Shown: one piece after another, positions 25,379 through 34,031 of the stretch
Layout of the letters: every line of letters starts with the position of its first letter
Numbering within the stretch: the first letter of the stretch is position 1
DNA from: an uncultured Alphaproteobacteria bacterium
GTDB taxonomy: Bacteria > Pseudomonadota > Alphaproteobacteria > Rs-D84
Length of the DNA: 64,000 nt
Assembly: GCA_937903135.1 (NCBI GenBank)
Contig: CALDAH010000016.1
Span: 7,883-71,882, forward strand
Direction: 5' to 3'
Made by a program: the position numbers and the translations under genes
The notes under the pieces: model-generated
What the model was told of the DNA's origin: nothing
Databases searched by the model: none
The model's input: the letters and a program-made list of their open reading frames with translations, nothing else

Positions 25379-26806
25379 TTATGACTTTTTTACCAGCTTC
25401 GCGCCATCCTTTGTATCAACGACGTTCCAGCCCATCGCATCAATCTGGCCGCGAATTTCATCGGCACGTGCCCAATCTTTGGCGGCCTTGGCGGCGATGC
25501 GCGCATCCAACAGCGCCATAACATCGGCCGGCACGTCTGTTGTTTCCAGCCGGCGCAGATCGTTGGCACGATTAATAAACTGCAGTCCCAGTAAACGGTC
25601 AATAAATTCAAACAGCGCGATCTTGGTCGCAACATTTACCGATGTATCTTTGTTTAATTCGTGTATTGCGACCAACGCTTCTGCGGTTTTCAGGTTATCT
25701 GATACCAGCCCCAAAATACGGTCATGCCACGCCGAATAGGCCGCATCGTCAACCGTCCCCGGGTTTTTATCGTCCAATAATTCTGCAACGCGGCGAACAA
25801 TATTTTTATATCCATTCGCGGCCGATTCCAACGCTTCCCATGAAAAGGTCAGCTGTGACTGATAATGCCCCAGCGACAGCATATAACGATACGCCATCGG
25901 GTCAAATCCGTGATCTTTTAATACCGACAAGCTTAAAAATTCCCCGTCGGATTTTGACATTTTACCGCCACTTTTATCCATAAGGAACTCTGAATGCACC
26001 CAATATTTTACCCATGGCGCACCGGTAATCGGTTCACTTTGCGCGATTTCATTTGCGTGATGAACGCGCGATAGATCAATCCCGCCCGTATGAATATCAA
26101 AATGCGCCCCGAGCAGTGCCATAGACATCGCACTGCATTCAATATGCCACCCTGGGAATCCAATTCCCCAGGGGCTGTCCCATTCCATTTGACGTTTTTT
26201 ATCCGTCGGGGAAAATTTCCAGAGTGCAAAATCCGTCGGATTACGTTTTTGCTCATTAAACTCTACGCGTGCGCCGGCACGATTCCCCGACAGTCCCCCG
26301 CCCGTTAATGCGCCATATGCGGCAAATTTTGATGTATCATAATAAATACCGTCCCCTGGGATTTCATATGTATATCCTAAATCCACCAATTTCTGGACCA
26401 GTGCGATCTGTTCATCAATATAATCGGTTGCACGCGGGCGTTCGGTTGGCGGCAACAGGTTCATATCATCGCTGTCACGTAAAAATTCATCGGTATAAAA
26501 CTTAGCGATATCCCATACTGATTTATTATCACGGGCTGCGCCTTTTTCCATTTTATCTTCGCCGCTGTCATCTTCGTCATTCGTCAGATGGCCAACATCG
26601 GTAATATTCATAACATTACGAACGTTATATCCGTTTTCAATAAACATGCGCTTTAATAAATCTGTTAAAACAAAAGTACGAAAATTACCGATATGCGCAT
26701 GATGATAAACCGTCGGGCCGCACGAATAAAAACCAACCTGCCCTGGTGTTAATGGGACAAAATCTTCCAGTTTTCGGGACATCGTATTAAATAATCTGAT
26801 TTTCAT
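25379..26806 (-). CDS. cysS: Cysteinyl-tRNA synthetase
   Basis: 475 residues from MKIRLFNT; a GTG two codons earlier is possible, but AAGGAAAG suits the ATG. Class I synthetase charging tRNA-Cys. Visible: YSCGPTVYHHAHIGN (HIGH-like motif with the Zn-ligand Cys), FGWHIECSAMS-type segment GWHIECSAMSMALLG, DIHTGGIDL with HHANEIAQSE (Zn ligands), and KMSKSDGEF (KMSKS loop). The anticodon-binding helical domain is complete. It stands alone, preceded by a 160-bp AT-rich gap without a gene. Confidence 0.97.
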   Translation of the reverse strand: MKIRLFNTMSRKLEDFVPLTPGQVGFYSCGPTVYHHAHIGNFRTFVLTDLLKRMFIENGYNVRNVMNITDVGHLTNDEDDSGEDKMEKGAARDNKSVWDIAKFYTDEFLRDSDDMNLLPPTERPRATDYIDEQIALVQKLVDLGYTYEIPGDGIYYDTSKFAAYGALTGGGLSGNRAGARVEFNEQKRNPTDFALWKFSPTDKKRQMEWDSPWGIGFPGWHIECSAMSMALLGAHFDIHTGGIDLSRVHHANEIAQSEPITGAPWVKYWVHSEFLMDKSGGKMSKSDGEFLSLSVLKDHGFDPMAYRYMLSLGHYQSQLTFSWEALESAANGYKNIVRRVAELLDDKNPGTVDDAAYSAWHDRILGLVSDNLKTAEALVAIHELNKDTSVNVATKIALFEFIDRLLGLQFINRANDLRRLETTDVPADVMALLDARIAAKAAKDWARADEIRGQIDAMGWNVVDTKDGAKLVKKS

Positions 26807-26968
26807 GTGCACTTTCCTTAGTGTTAAAAATAATTTGATAAATTATGTAGTTTATATATGCAAACAGTTTGCCAAAACAGCAATTAACAACAGCAACAAC
26901 AATATATATTGAAATTAAATAAAACCATATAAATATTATGACCCATTTTACAATATAAGTCAAGCCTA

Positions 26969-28063
26969 TTAGCCCAGAACGCGTTCATACAATGCGATCG
27001 TATCGCCAAGCATTTTTTTACGGGTATATTTTTTAATAAATCGCGAATAGCCGGCGACGGCCATTTTTGTCCGCAAAGCCCTGCTTTCAATCACGCGGTT
27101 CATCGCGGCTGCATATCGCGTCGGACTGATTTCGTGTTCCGCGCCCATTTCAACAAATATTGCGGCCGGGCCGAACATTTCAACCATGGCGGATTCGTCC
27201 GTAGATATAATCGGCAGGTTATATGCCATCGCTTCTATGCCGGCGAATGAACAGGCCTCGGTCCGGGATGCGAATAATGCACAGTCGGCACGTTCATAGC
27301 ATTCACGAATAACCGCCGAATCCGATACCAGCCCCAGTCGCCGTATCGGCAAATCTGCGATTTCATCAAACAACGCTTCGTCGTCACGGGAATATCCGCC
27401 AAGTACGGTGACGTCTATTTTATGTTTTTTCGCGACCTGACGAATTGCCGGAATTATTTTAGCAAACCCCTTGTGCGGTGACCAGCCGTTTGCAAATATA
27501 AATCTAAATACGCCATCAGATGGTTTTTTAGTTTCTATTTTCGGTTTTTCCACCCCGTTATAAATAACACTAAACGGGCGGGCGCATTTCCAATAATCCA
27601 TATACTTTCGCCCGTTATCCCCGACCAAGATTATATGATCCATATTAAAATACGGATCGCCGGGCGCGGCCTGGGGCATCGCCGCCATTGCCGGCTGACA
27701 GTGCAGAACACCGATTGTTTTGCAATATACCCGACCTTTTATCATATACGCCAGCCCCTCGCACGAGAGGCAATCGCTTTTTACAATTAAATTCGGCATA
27801 TTACGTATTTTTGGAAAAATATATGCAAAAACACCCTCAAACAACGCTTGGAACGGATACGATGCCGGATGAAAGATCTGCAGCTCGTCGTCTGTATCAA
27901 CCATTCGGATATCTTTGAATTCAGGGGAACGGTAAAAAACAATATGATATGTGTTGATATAATCAGGCATACCGTCGCGCAATACATCAAAATATGTTGC
28001 GATGCCACTCTGATAACGGGCGTCACGCGCATCTATTTCAATAACGGATATATGTTTTTTCAT
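26969..28063 (-). CDS. Family 4 glycosyltransferase (GT-B fold)
   Basis: 364 residues. The C-terminal nucleotide-sugar half has FRFIFANGWSPHKGFAKIIPAI, TVLGGYSRD and the EX7E motif TEACSFAGIEAMAYNLPII, typical of retaining GT4 enzymes. The N-terminal half is less conserved and contains TYFDVLRDGMP. No signal peptide, so it acts on the cytoplasmic face. GAGG precedes the ATG. It lies 22 nt downstream of a secreted Cys-rich protein gene and is probably co-transcribed with it; whether it modifies that product is unknown. The gap 26820-26968 to cysS is AT-rich with no gene seen. Confidence 0.87.
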   Translation of the reverse strand: MKKHISVIEIDARDARYQSGIATYFDVLRDGMPDYINTYHIVFYRSPEFKDIRMVDTDDELQIFHPASYPFQALFEGVFAYIFPKIRNMPNLIVKSDCLSCEGLAYMIKGRVYCKTIGVLHCQPAMAAMPQAAPGDPYFNMDHIILVGDNGRKYMDYWKCARPFSVIYNGVEKPKIETKKPSDGVFRFIFANGWSPHKGFAKIIPAIRQVAKKHKIDVTVLGGYSRDDEALFDEIADLPIRRLGLVSDSAVIRECYERADCALFASRTEACSFAGIEAMAYNLPIISTDESAMVEMFGPAAIFVEMGAEHEISPTRYAAAMNRVIESRALRTKMAVAGYSRFIKKYTRKKMLGDTIALYERVLG

Positions 28064-28085
28064 CGCGGGCCTCTGGTGTTTATTT

Positions 28086-28796
28086 TTAATTCTGATACGC
28101 GCATCCGGTCGGATATGTATATGTGCCCGCGCTGTCTGAAAACACCTGATTGCCGTCGGGCGTTGCCCTGCACGATGTTATTCCAACGCCACCCTGGGCC
28201 GTCCAGCACCAGCCGGATTCACAGTTACCGCTGACCTGGCCGGTATTGGGAACGGTTATACCGCCCGTTGCCGTATGATTATATATCGGGCATGGCTTAC
28301 AACAGTTCGCAAGCACCGATAGACTGGCGATCCCGCTGGTATTCGGGGCACATGATCCGCCGGTGGATGTAAAATAAAAACCGGTATCACAGCCTATGAA
28401 AGTATACCCGCCACCGCTTTGTTCGGACCACGTGGCATTACGATAATAACACCCGGTGCCAGTTCCGCCCATTTGATTGTCCGATAAAAACGAACATCCC
28501 TTGCTTGCAAAGAAACTTTGATTAGAACAGTAAACCCCTGTGGAATTACAATACGAAAAACCGCTGCATTCGCTGATGGAGTTCCATAATACGTCGTTTA
28601 CACCAACGTTTGGACAATACCTGGATACAAATGATTGCTGATTATCTGTAATCGTTGCCATAAATCCGGACCGCGGGATCGTATTACCGTCAAACCTATA
28701 AATATTCCCCTTATATACATCTGCCCGCGTGCGTCCGAAAACCGAGACTATAATTCCGAAACACACGCCTAATGTCCTGATTAACGTACGCTTCAT
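28086..28796 (-). CDS. Secreted Cys-rich protein, hypothetical
   Basis: 236 residues. An N-terminal export signal (MKRTLIRTLGVCFGIIVSVFG) is followed by a mature chain with about 20 Cys in short spacings (SECSGFSYCNSTGVYCSN, GTGCYYRN, ANCCKPCPIY, NCESGWCWTAQ), rich in Gly, Ser, Thr and Asn. Segments such as GCDTGFYFTSTGGSCAPN parallel the repeats of the giant protein at 37515 (CDAGYYYNDENRTGC), so it is probably a small relative. GGGGGAA precedes the ATG. It is followed by the GT4 gene. Likely extracellular or surface; function unknown. Confidence 0.75.
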   Translation of the reverse strand: MKRTLIRTLGVCFGIIVSVFGRTRADVYKGNIYRFDGNTIPRSGFMATITDNQQSFVSRYCPNVGVNDVLWNSISECSGFSYCNSTGVYCSNQSFFASKGCSFLSDNQMGGTGTGCYYRNATWSEQSGGGYTFIGCDTGFYFTSTGGSCAPNTSGIASLSVLANCCKPCPIYNHTATGGITVPNTGQVSGNCESGWCWTAQGGVGITSCRATPDGNQVFSDSAGTYTYPTGCAYQN

Positions 28797-28940
28797 TGGA
28801 TTCCCCCTTTTTTATATTTCCGTTCGCATTTCCCGCACGCATTGGGCGAATTATAAGATTCTGGATCTCTAATCCAAACCACCGTTTGTATTCGGCATAT
28901 AATAGTGGTAAAAAATGACGGAAATCCGATGGGTGGGGTA

Positions 28941-28972
28941 AAATAAAAACCGCCATAAAAAACGGTGGTTTA
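28941..28972 (-). terminator. Possible terminator after tRNA-Ser
   Basis: Read on the minus strand, AACCACCG ... GGCGGTT (one mismatch) followed by TTATTTT. It lies downstream of the tRNA-Ser gene. The rest of 28797-28990 is non-coding with nothing else recognised. Confidence 0.45.
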
Positions 28973-28990
28973 AATTCAGCATAAAAATAA

Positions 28991-29079
28991 TGGCGGAGCG
29001 TATAGGACTCGAACCTATGGACCGCTAAAATACGGTCACAGATTAGCAATCTGCTGCATTACCACTCTGCCAACGCTCC
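28991..29079 (-). tRNA. tRNA-Ser (anticodon GCT)
   Basis: Minus strand: acceptor GGAGCGT / ACGCTCC, anticodon loop ATTGCTAA, long variable arm, T-arm ATAGGTTCGAGTCCTAT, discriminator G and an encoded CCA. 89 nt, with the class II variable arm expected for tRNA-Ser. Confidence 0.95.
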
Positions 29080-29151
29080 GCGTGGTTGCCAGAGTATTAT
29101 ATAGAAGTCGCGGATAAAATGCAAGCATGAAAAAAACAAAATTCCTGCCGA

Positions 29152-29176
29152 TAAAAAAATCCCCCGATCGGGGGAT
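29152..29176 (-). terminator. Terminator of the rubrerythrin gene
   Basis: ATCCCCC GATC GGGGGAT hairpin; on the minus strand it is followed by T7. Nearly identical to the gdhA terminator. Confidence 0.9.
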
Positions 29177-29180
29177 TTTA

Positions 29181-29804
29181 TTAATCAATATTTGTATATT
29201 CACAGAACCCTTCGTTCGTATCACAGCGGGCCGCGATACCTTCGCTGATAAAATATCCGCGTTCATGTAAACATGCCGAACATACCTCTGGCGCTTCGGT
29301 GCCGATATGCCAATTGCCGCAGTTTGTGCAACGCCACATAACAATTTTATCCTGTTTAAACAATGTGCCGTTTTCAATCGCTTCGGCCAATGCACGAAAA
29401 CGTGATTCGTGATAGCGTTCCGCATAACCGATGTTTTTAAATATATCCGCGATTGCATCAAAACCTTCCTGGGCGGCGATTTGCGCGAATTTCGGATACA
29501 TTTCAGTGTTTTCTTCGTTTTCACCGTACGCAGACGCTTTTAAATTTTCCAGCGTAGTACCGATTTTACCGGCCGGGAATGACGCTGTGATTTCCAGCAT
29601 TCCCCCTTCTAGGAACTTAAACAGGCGTGATGCGTGTTCTTTTTCATGATCAGCGGTTTCCAGAAATATTTTTGCGATCGCCTGATAGCCTTCGTTCTTG
29701 GCCTTGGACGCGAAGAAAGTATAACGATTGCGCGCCTGGGATTCACCGGCAAATGCGATTAGCAAATTTTTTTCTGTCTGTGTACCTTTCAATGATATTG
29801 ACAT
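29181..29804 (-). CDS. rbr: Rubrerythrin
   Basis: 207 residues. The ferritin-like diiron domain shows FAGESQARNRYTFFASKA, ETADHEKEHASRLFKFL and ...GYAERYHESRFRALAE with the Glu/His iron ligands. The C-terminal rubredoxin-like domain shows WRCTNCGNWHIGTEAPEVCSAC (two CxxC). About 25 further residues follow the second CxxC, a slightly long tail containing two more Cys. The enzyme reduces hydrogen peroxide in anaerobes and microaerophiles, which supports low-oxygen life. AAGGAG precedes the ATG. Monocistronic. Confidence 0.95.
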   Translation of the reverse strand: MSISLKGTQTEKNLLIAFAGESQARNRYTFFASKAKNEGYQAIAKIFLETADHEKEHASRLFKFLEGGMLEITASFPAGKIGTTLENLKASAYGENEENTEMYPKFAQIAAQEGFDAIADIFKNIGYAERYHESRFRALAEAIENGTLFKQDKIVMWRCTNCGNWHIGTEAPEVCSACLHERGYFISEGIAARCDTNEGFCEYTNID

Positions 29805-29884
29805 TGATTTTCTCCTTGTTGGTTAGTAGTTATTTCCAACCCGAATTTTATCAAAGAAAACTAAAAAAGCAATTATTTAAAAAC

Positions 29885-30154
29885 TTATCTGGTTTTGCCC
29901 GATTTAATTATTTCCATAAAACGATCACGGTGTGCCGCGAACATTACGCCCCCCAGGCTTTCGGCGGAGTCATAAAAGCTTTCACCGGCCGCATAATACG
30001 GGCCATAATTTGCAATAAAAGTTTTTCCATGCAAGAAAGACGACGAGCATTCAAAAAATCTATATTCGGGGTATTTTTCTTTTACCGCCAGGGGGATTGG
30101 CAGCTCGCGCTTTAATATATATGTAACGTTATCAATTTTTAATGATTGTGGCAC
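29885..30154 (-). CDS. Small hypothetical protein downstream of obgE (GTG start)
   Basis: 89 residues, read from a GTG at 30154 that lies 2 nt after the obgE stop; AAGGA stands 8 nt upstream, inside the end of obgE. The protein is soluble with aromatic clusters (YPEYRFFECSSSFLHG, ANYGPYYAAGESFYD) and a basic C-terminus (IIKSGKTR). Not recognised. The tight spacing indicates translational coupling with obgE. Confidence 0.65.
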   Translation of the reverse strand: MPQSLKIDNVTYILKRELPIPLAVKEKYPEYRFFECSSSFLHGKTFIANYGPYYAAGESFYDSAESLGGVMFAAHRDRFMEIIKSGKTR

Positions 30155-30156
30155 TA

Positions 30157-31167
30157 TTATTCCTTTTCTATGGATAAAAATTTCTGTTCTATGGCGGCAA
30201 TTAAATCATCAATACCGACCCGGCCGGCCGCACTGATTGTTAATATATCCGGGCGTTTTTTGCGACCAAATGATTTCTTAAACTCTGCCATTCGTTCGGA
30301 TAGTTCATCGGCAGATATCGCATCTGTTTTATTTATAATAACCATTTCAGGTTTGGACGTTAAATCACCGCCGTATGAATCCATTTCATGACGAATGGCG
30401 CGATAACGCCCCGCCCAGTCCGGTTCTGTGCCGTCAATTACATGCAAAATCATCTTGGTTCGTTCCGCATGGCCTAAAAAGCGATCGCCCAGACCGACGC
30501 CGGTATGCGCGCCTTCTATTAACCCTGGCAGATCCACCAAAACAAATTCACGATTATGCGCATACATAACGCCAAGCTGCGGGTTAAGCGTTGTAAACGG
30601 ATAATTCGCAATTTTCGGACGTGCAGATGTTACAGTTGACAGCAGCGTTGATTTACCCGCATTCGGGAATCCAACCAGACCGATATCCGCAATTAGCTTT
30701 AACCGTAAAACCACCGTTCGTTCTTCGCCCGGCAGTCCGTCGTTTGCCTGACGCGGGGCGCGATTTGTCGGGCTTTTGAAATGCAGGTTTCCCCATCCGC
30801 CATTCCCACCACGGGCCGCACGATATTCCATACCGTCGGTATTAAGGTCGGCGTATTCAATTTCTTCGTTTTCAGATAAAATCACCGTCCCGGTTGGCAC
30901 AGGTAAAACCAGTGTTTCCCCGGATGCCCCGGTTCGCATCTTGCCCATGCCATTTTGGCCACGTTCGGCCACAAAGTGCATCTTAAAACGATAGTCAATT
31001 AATGTATTAACATTCGGGACGGCACGAAAAACCACATCACCGCCACGACCACCATCGCCCCCGTTCGGCCCACCGTATTCAATATACTTTTCCCGGCGAA
31101 AACTGGCCGCCCCATTGCCGCCATCGCCCGCTTTTACATAAATTTTTGCCCGATCTAAGAACTTCAT
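30157..31167 (-). CDS. obgE: GTPase Obg
   Basis: 336 residues. The N-terminal Gly-rich Obg domain (FLDRAKIYVKAGDGGNGAASFRREK, then GGPNGGDGGRGGDVVF) covers about 1-158; the G domain follows with P-loop GFPNAGKSTLL, DLPGLIEGA (G3), NKTD (G4, in IINKTDAI) and SAAG (G5). It lacks the variable C-terminal extension of some homologues. Obg binds the 50S subunit and links ribosome maturation to growth. AGGAAA precedes the ATG; a TATAAT lies ~20 nt upstream. The neighbouring L21/L27 genes found beside obgE in many bacteria are absent. Confidence 0.97.
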   Translation of the reverse strand: MKFLDRAKIYVKAGDGGNGAASFRREKYIEYGGPNGGDGGRGGDVVFRAVPNVNTLIDYRFKMHFVAERGQNGMGKMRTGASGETLVLPVPTGTVILSENEEIEYADLNTDGMEYRAARGGNGGWGNLHFKSPTNRAPRQANDGLPGEERTVVLRLKLIADIGLVGFPNAGKSTLLSTVTSARPKIANYPFTTLNPQLGVMYAHNREFVLVDLPGLIEGAHTGVGLGDRFLGHAERTKMILHVIDGTEPDWAGRYRAIRHEMDSYGGDLTSKPEMVIINKTDAISADELSERMAEFKKSFGRKKRPDILTISAAGRVGIDDLIAAIEQKFLSIEKE

Positions 31168-31203
31168 AATATTTCCTATTTTTTGGCATTATAACTTAAA
31201 AAC

Positions 31204-31232
31204 TTGCAATTTCCAGCAGGAATATTTATAAT
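31204..31232 (+). promoter_or_regulatory. Promoter of the tmRNA gene
   Basis: TTGCAA at 31204-31209, 17-bp spacer, consensus TATAAT at 31227-31232. Predicted start near 31239. Confidence 0.8.
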
Positions 31233-31239
31233 ATTTATG

Positions 31240-31556
31240 TCACATTAGTGATGATGATTCTGAATCCGTTGTGCAATAGTCATTTTGGACCCGGGGGCGG
31301 TACCCGGCACCTCCACCAATAAAACATACGGGGGTGTACCAGATTCGACAGATGATAAAAGACAAATTGGGTGAATCCGACATGGTGTCGTTAAAAACCG
31401 ACTAAAAACTGAATGGCGATAGAATCGCTGCGAACGACAATGTTCGCTTTGCAATGGCTGCCTAATACGGCATCGGATATAACTGGCAATTGTTGGTTGT
31501 ATTCACTTTAAGCTATTGCGGGGTGCGCCCGAGCCCGGCAACAGAAATCGGGTACT
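31240..31556 (+). ncRNA. ssrA: Transfer-messenger RNA, circularly permuted two-piece form
   Basis: The acceptor piece comes first: T-arm GGACCCGGGGGCGGTACCCG and 3' end CACCTCCACCA (ends 31318). An 11-nt spacer (31319-31329) follows. The coding piece then begins GGGGGTGTACCAGATTCGACAG at 31330; GGGGGTG pairs with CACCTCC of the acceptor piece. The tag frame starts at 31430 (GCG) and reads ANDNVRFAMAA before TAA at 31463-31465, giving AANDNVRFAMAA on released proteins. This permuted order is the alphaproteobacterial arrangement. Both outer ends are approximate. smpB, its partner, is at 56799. Confidence 0.93.
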
Positions 31557-31585
31557 TATTTAAAATATAATAAAAAGGCATAAAA

Positions 31586-31819
31586 ATGTTTGGAAAAGTA
31601 AAAAAAGTATTCTTTACAAGTGTATTCGGGTTGTTATACGTATCATTTATCGCCCAGGCCGTATATATTATCGGTTGGGTTGCAAGCTTTGAAAACAAGC
31701 TTCTGTATCTGGCACTGTTATCGTTTGAATGGCTGGTTTTAATTGCCGCACGTTATTTATCAAAACGTTCCAGCAATAACGCACAGTATAACGGTTATAA
31801 TAATAACCGCCGTCGTTAA
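31586..31819 (+). CDS. Small two-helix membrane protein, hypothetical
   Basis: 77 residues. Two hydrophobic segments at about 8-30 and 37-58 separated by a short loop, then a basic, Asn/Arg-rich tail (RSSNNAQYNGYNNNRRR). AAAAGG precedes the ATG. It lies about 30 nt after the tmRNA coding piece and ends in its own terminator, so it may be read through from the tmRNA promoter or use an unseen one. Not recognised. Confidence 0.7.
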   Translation: MFGKVKKVFFTSVFGLLYVSFIAQAVYIIGWVASFENKLLYLALLSFEWLVLIAARYLSKRSSNNAQYNGYNNNRRR

Positions 31820-31837
31820 TACGCTGCACGTTTTATA

Positions 31838-31863
31838 TAATCCCCAATTTCGGGGATTTTTTT
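31838..31863 (+). terminator. Terminator after the small membrane protein gene
   Basis: AATCCCC AATTTC GGGGATT followed by T run. Confidence 0.9.
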
Positions 31864-31877
31864 ATTATTTTATTATC

Positions 31878-31905
31878 TTGAAATGTTATTTAAATGTCTT
31901 ATATT
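31878..31905 (+). promoter_or_regulatory. Promoter giving a predicted leaderless lon-like mRNA
   Basis: TTGAAA at 31878-31883, 16-bp spacer, TATATT at 31900-31905, ending 9 nt before the ATG. No Shine-Dalgarno in between. Confidence 0.65.
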
Positions 31906-31914
31906 TATTAGGCT

Positions 31915-33672
31915 ATGAAAGAATATATATTACCCGTTCGTGATTTAGTCGTTCACCCCGGATTAACTGTACCGGTATTTATTGAAAATACCCTGTCGGT
32001 TGCATGTATTGATGCCGCCATGAAATCCGGACAAAAGATTGTATTGGCCGCCCAGCACAGCTGGGGATACCCGACCACGCCGAATGATTTATATAACGTC
32101 GGCACAATCGGCGATATCGCCCAGGTTCTGCGTATGCCCGATGGTGCGGTACACGCAATTATTCGCACAACATCTGCGGTCGCATTATCTGATATAACCA
32201 TTGAAAACGGTATATTTTCTGCAACGGCCGAAAATATTGACGTAGAAAACGACAGCGAATTTGAACAGACGATCGCCCTGCGCGATAAAATCGCTGATAA
32301 TATGCAGCTGCTATCGGTCGCACGAAAGTTTAAGATGGATAAACTGCGCAGTGTCGTTCAGAACTATCCGCTGCCGGCGTTTGTTGATTCCGTAATTCAA
32401 ATGGCCGATATTGAAACAGATATCGCGATAAAGGTTTTATCCGCCCGAACATGGCGTGAAAAATTAGTAATATTGCTGGAACAGATTAACCTGATCCTGG
32501 AAACCACAAAAATAGAAGACGCGATTAACCGCCGTATTCAACAACAGATGGAATCCGGTCGCCGCGAGGCGATATTACAAGAAAAGATGCGCGCAATTCA
32601 AAAAGAAATGGGTGAGGATACCGAAGAAGCAGATTCTGAAAACATGCGCCGGCGAATTGAAAAATCTGCCATGCCGGCCGACGCCAAAGAAAAGGCAATG
32701 ACCGAATGGAAACGCATGCGATCAATGTCGCCGATGTCAAACGACAGCGCGTTATTAAAGGCATACCTTGACGAGCTGTTGTCCATGCCATGGAGTAAAT
32801 CGGATAAAAAATCAATTGAACTGCAGCATGCACGTGACGTATTAAATCGCGACCATTCCGGTATGGATGCGGTAAAGGAACGCATACTGGAACACATCGC
32901 CGTTATGAAAAAAACGGGGAAAAACCAAGGTACAATTTTATGTTTTGTTGGCGCGCCGGGCGTTGGAAAAACGTCGCTGGGCAAATCCATTGCCACGGCC
33001 CTGGGGCGTAAATATCACCGTATATCACTCGGCGGGATTTCAGACGAGGCACATTTTCGCGGCCATCGTAAAACATATATCGGGGCTCAGACGGGACGTA
33101 TTATGGATGCCCTTAAACGGTGCAAGGCCGATAACCCCGTTATCGTTCTGGACGAGATTGATAAAATGGGACGCGATTATCGCGGCGACCCTGAGGCGGC
33201 GTTGCTGGAAATCCTTGACCCAGAGCAGAATAAAACATTCCGCGATCATTATCTTGAGGTGGATTTTGACCTGTCCCGGGTTGTATTTGTCGCGACCGCG
33301 AATAGCTTAAATCTATCAAACGCGCTAAAGGATCGTATGGAGATTATTGAAATCCCCGGATACAGCACCGAAGAAAAGGTTCGTATTGCCCGTGAGCATC
33401 TGATTTCCCGCGCGGCAAACGATACCGGATGGAATATGGATAATATAATAATCAGCGACGATGCAATACGTCATATTATTCAGAAATATACATCCGAACA
33501 GGGTGTCCGTGAACTCCAGCGCGAGATTACGGCGATACTGCGACGCGCCCTGCTGCAAAACGACGGCGAGGATATTAAAACAGAATTTTCACTTGAGAAA
33601 ATTGATGATTTATTATCTGTACGTAAATCTGCCGGATTTAATAAAAAAATCGGCTTTGGCATTCGTATATAA
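31915..33672 (+). CDS. Lon-like AAA+ protein lacking the protease domain
   Basis: 585 residues aligned by eye with E. coli Lon (784). The N-terminal substrate domain (YILPVRDLVVHPGLTVPVFIE) and coiled coil (RREAILQEKMRAIQKEMGE) are complete. Walker A GAPGVGKTSLG (346-), Walker B VIVLDEIDKM (409-), sensor 1 FVATAN and the AAA+ lid with EQGVRELQREI are all present. The protein stops at the point matching about residue 590 of E. coli Lon, so the whole serine-lysine protease domain (PKDGPSAG region) is missing. The stop is clean; the next gene begins 12 nt later and does not encode the missing part. It should still bind and unfold substrates but cannot cut them. A separate full-length lon may exist elsewhere. 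Confidence 0.9.
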   Translation: MKEYILPVRDLVVHPGLTVPVFIENTLSVACIDAAMKSGQKIVLAAQHSWGYPTTPNDLYNVGTIGDIAQVLRMPDGAVHAIIRTTSAVALSDITIENGIFSATAENIDVENDSEFEQTIALRDKIADNMQLLSVARKFKMDKLRSVVQNYPLPAFVDSVIQMADIETDIAIKVLSARTWREKLVILLEQINLILETTKIEDAINRRIQQQMESGRREAILQEKMRAIQKEMGEDTEEADSENMRRRIEKSAMPADAKEKAMTEWKRMRSMSPMSNDSALLKAYLDELLSMPWSKSDKKSIELQHARDVLNRDHSGMDAVKERILEHIAVMKKTGKNQGTILCFVGAPGVGKTSLGKSIATALGRKYHRISLGGISDEAHFRGHRKTYIGAQTGRIMDALKRCKADNPVIVLDEIDKMGRDYRGDPEAALLEILDPEQNKTFRDHYLEVDFDLSRVVFVATANSLNLSNALKDRMEIIEIPGYSTEEKVRIAREHLISRAANDTGWNMDNIIISDDAIRHIIQKYTSEQGVRELQREITAILRRALLQNDGEDIKTEFSLEKIDDLLSVRKSAGFNKKIGFGIRI

Positions 33673-33684
33673 AAAGGATTTAAG

Positions 33685-34020
33685 ATGTTCCCAATAAAAC
33701 AAGTAATGTTATTTAATGAAATTACCAATATGAAATTTAGCCCAGATAAAAGACATCAAACAACAAACAACGGTGCGTCAACAGAATTTCGCTACTATGG
33801 TTCTGGGCTGACCATGACCATAACACGGTATGAAAGTTCCAGTATGTTTAAAAACACGATATCATACCGGGCTGTGATTGTAAACAACGGCGGGTTAAAA
33901 AACGTTTCCAAGTCATATAAAAACAATGGAATATTCGCCAGAAAGCTATTCCAGCACTACAGCGACAGAGAAATTATGATTCGCACGCCCATGTTCCCAC
34001 TATTAAACCGATCAAGATAA
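33685..34020 (+). CDS. Hypothetical protein, possible relative of the next ORF
   Basis: 111 residues, not recognised. AAAAGGA lies 9 nt before the ATG and the gene starts 12 nt after the lon-like stop, so it belongs to that operon. Basic, with no signal peptide. The segment NNGIFARKLFQHYSDREIMI near the C-terminus resembles SGKFARQTHKLLEEKF in the following ORF, suggesting a shared small fold. Confidence 0.6.
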   Translation: MFPIKQVMLFNEITNMKFSPDKRHQTTNNGASTEFRYYGSGLTMTITRYESSSMFKNTISYRAVIVNNGGLKNVSKSYKNNGIFARKLFQHYSDREIMIRTPMFPLLNRSR

Positions 34021-34031
34021 AGAGAAGAAAA

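Noticed and set aside
31188..31209. obgE and tmRNA sharing the TTGCAA hexamer as a common -35
   Set aside because: The spacing to the obgE-side TATAAT is only 10 bp, too short for a sigma-70 promoter.
31245..31454. 69-residue ORF opposite the tmRNA
   Set aside because: Explained by the tmRNA gene.
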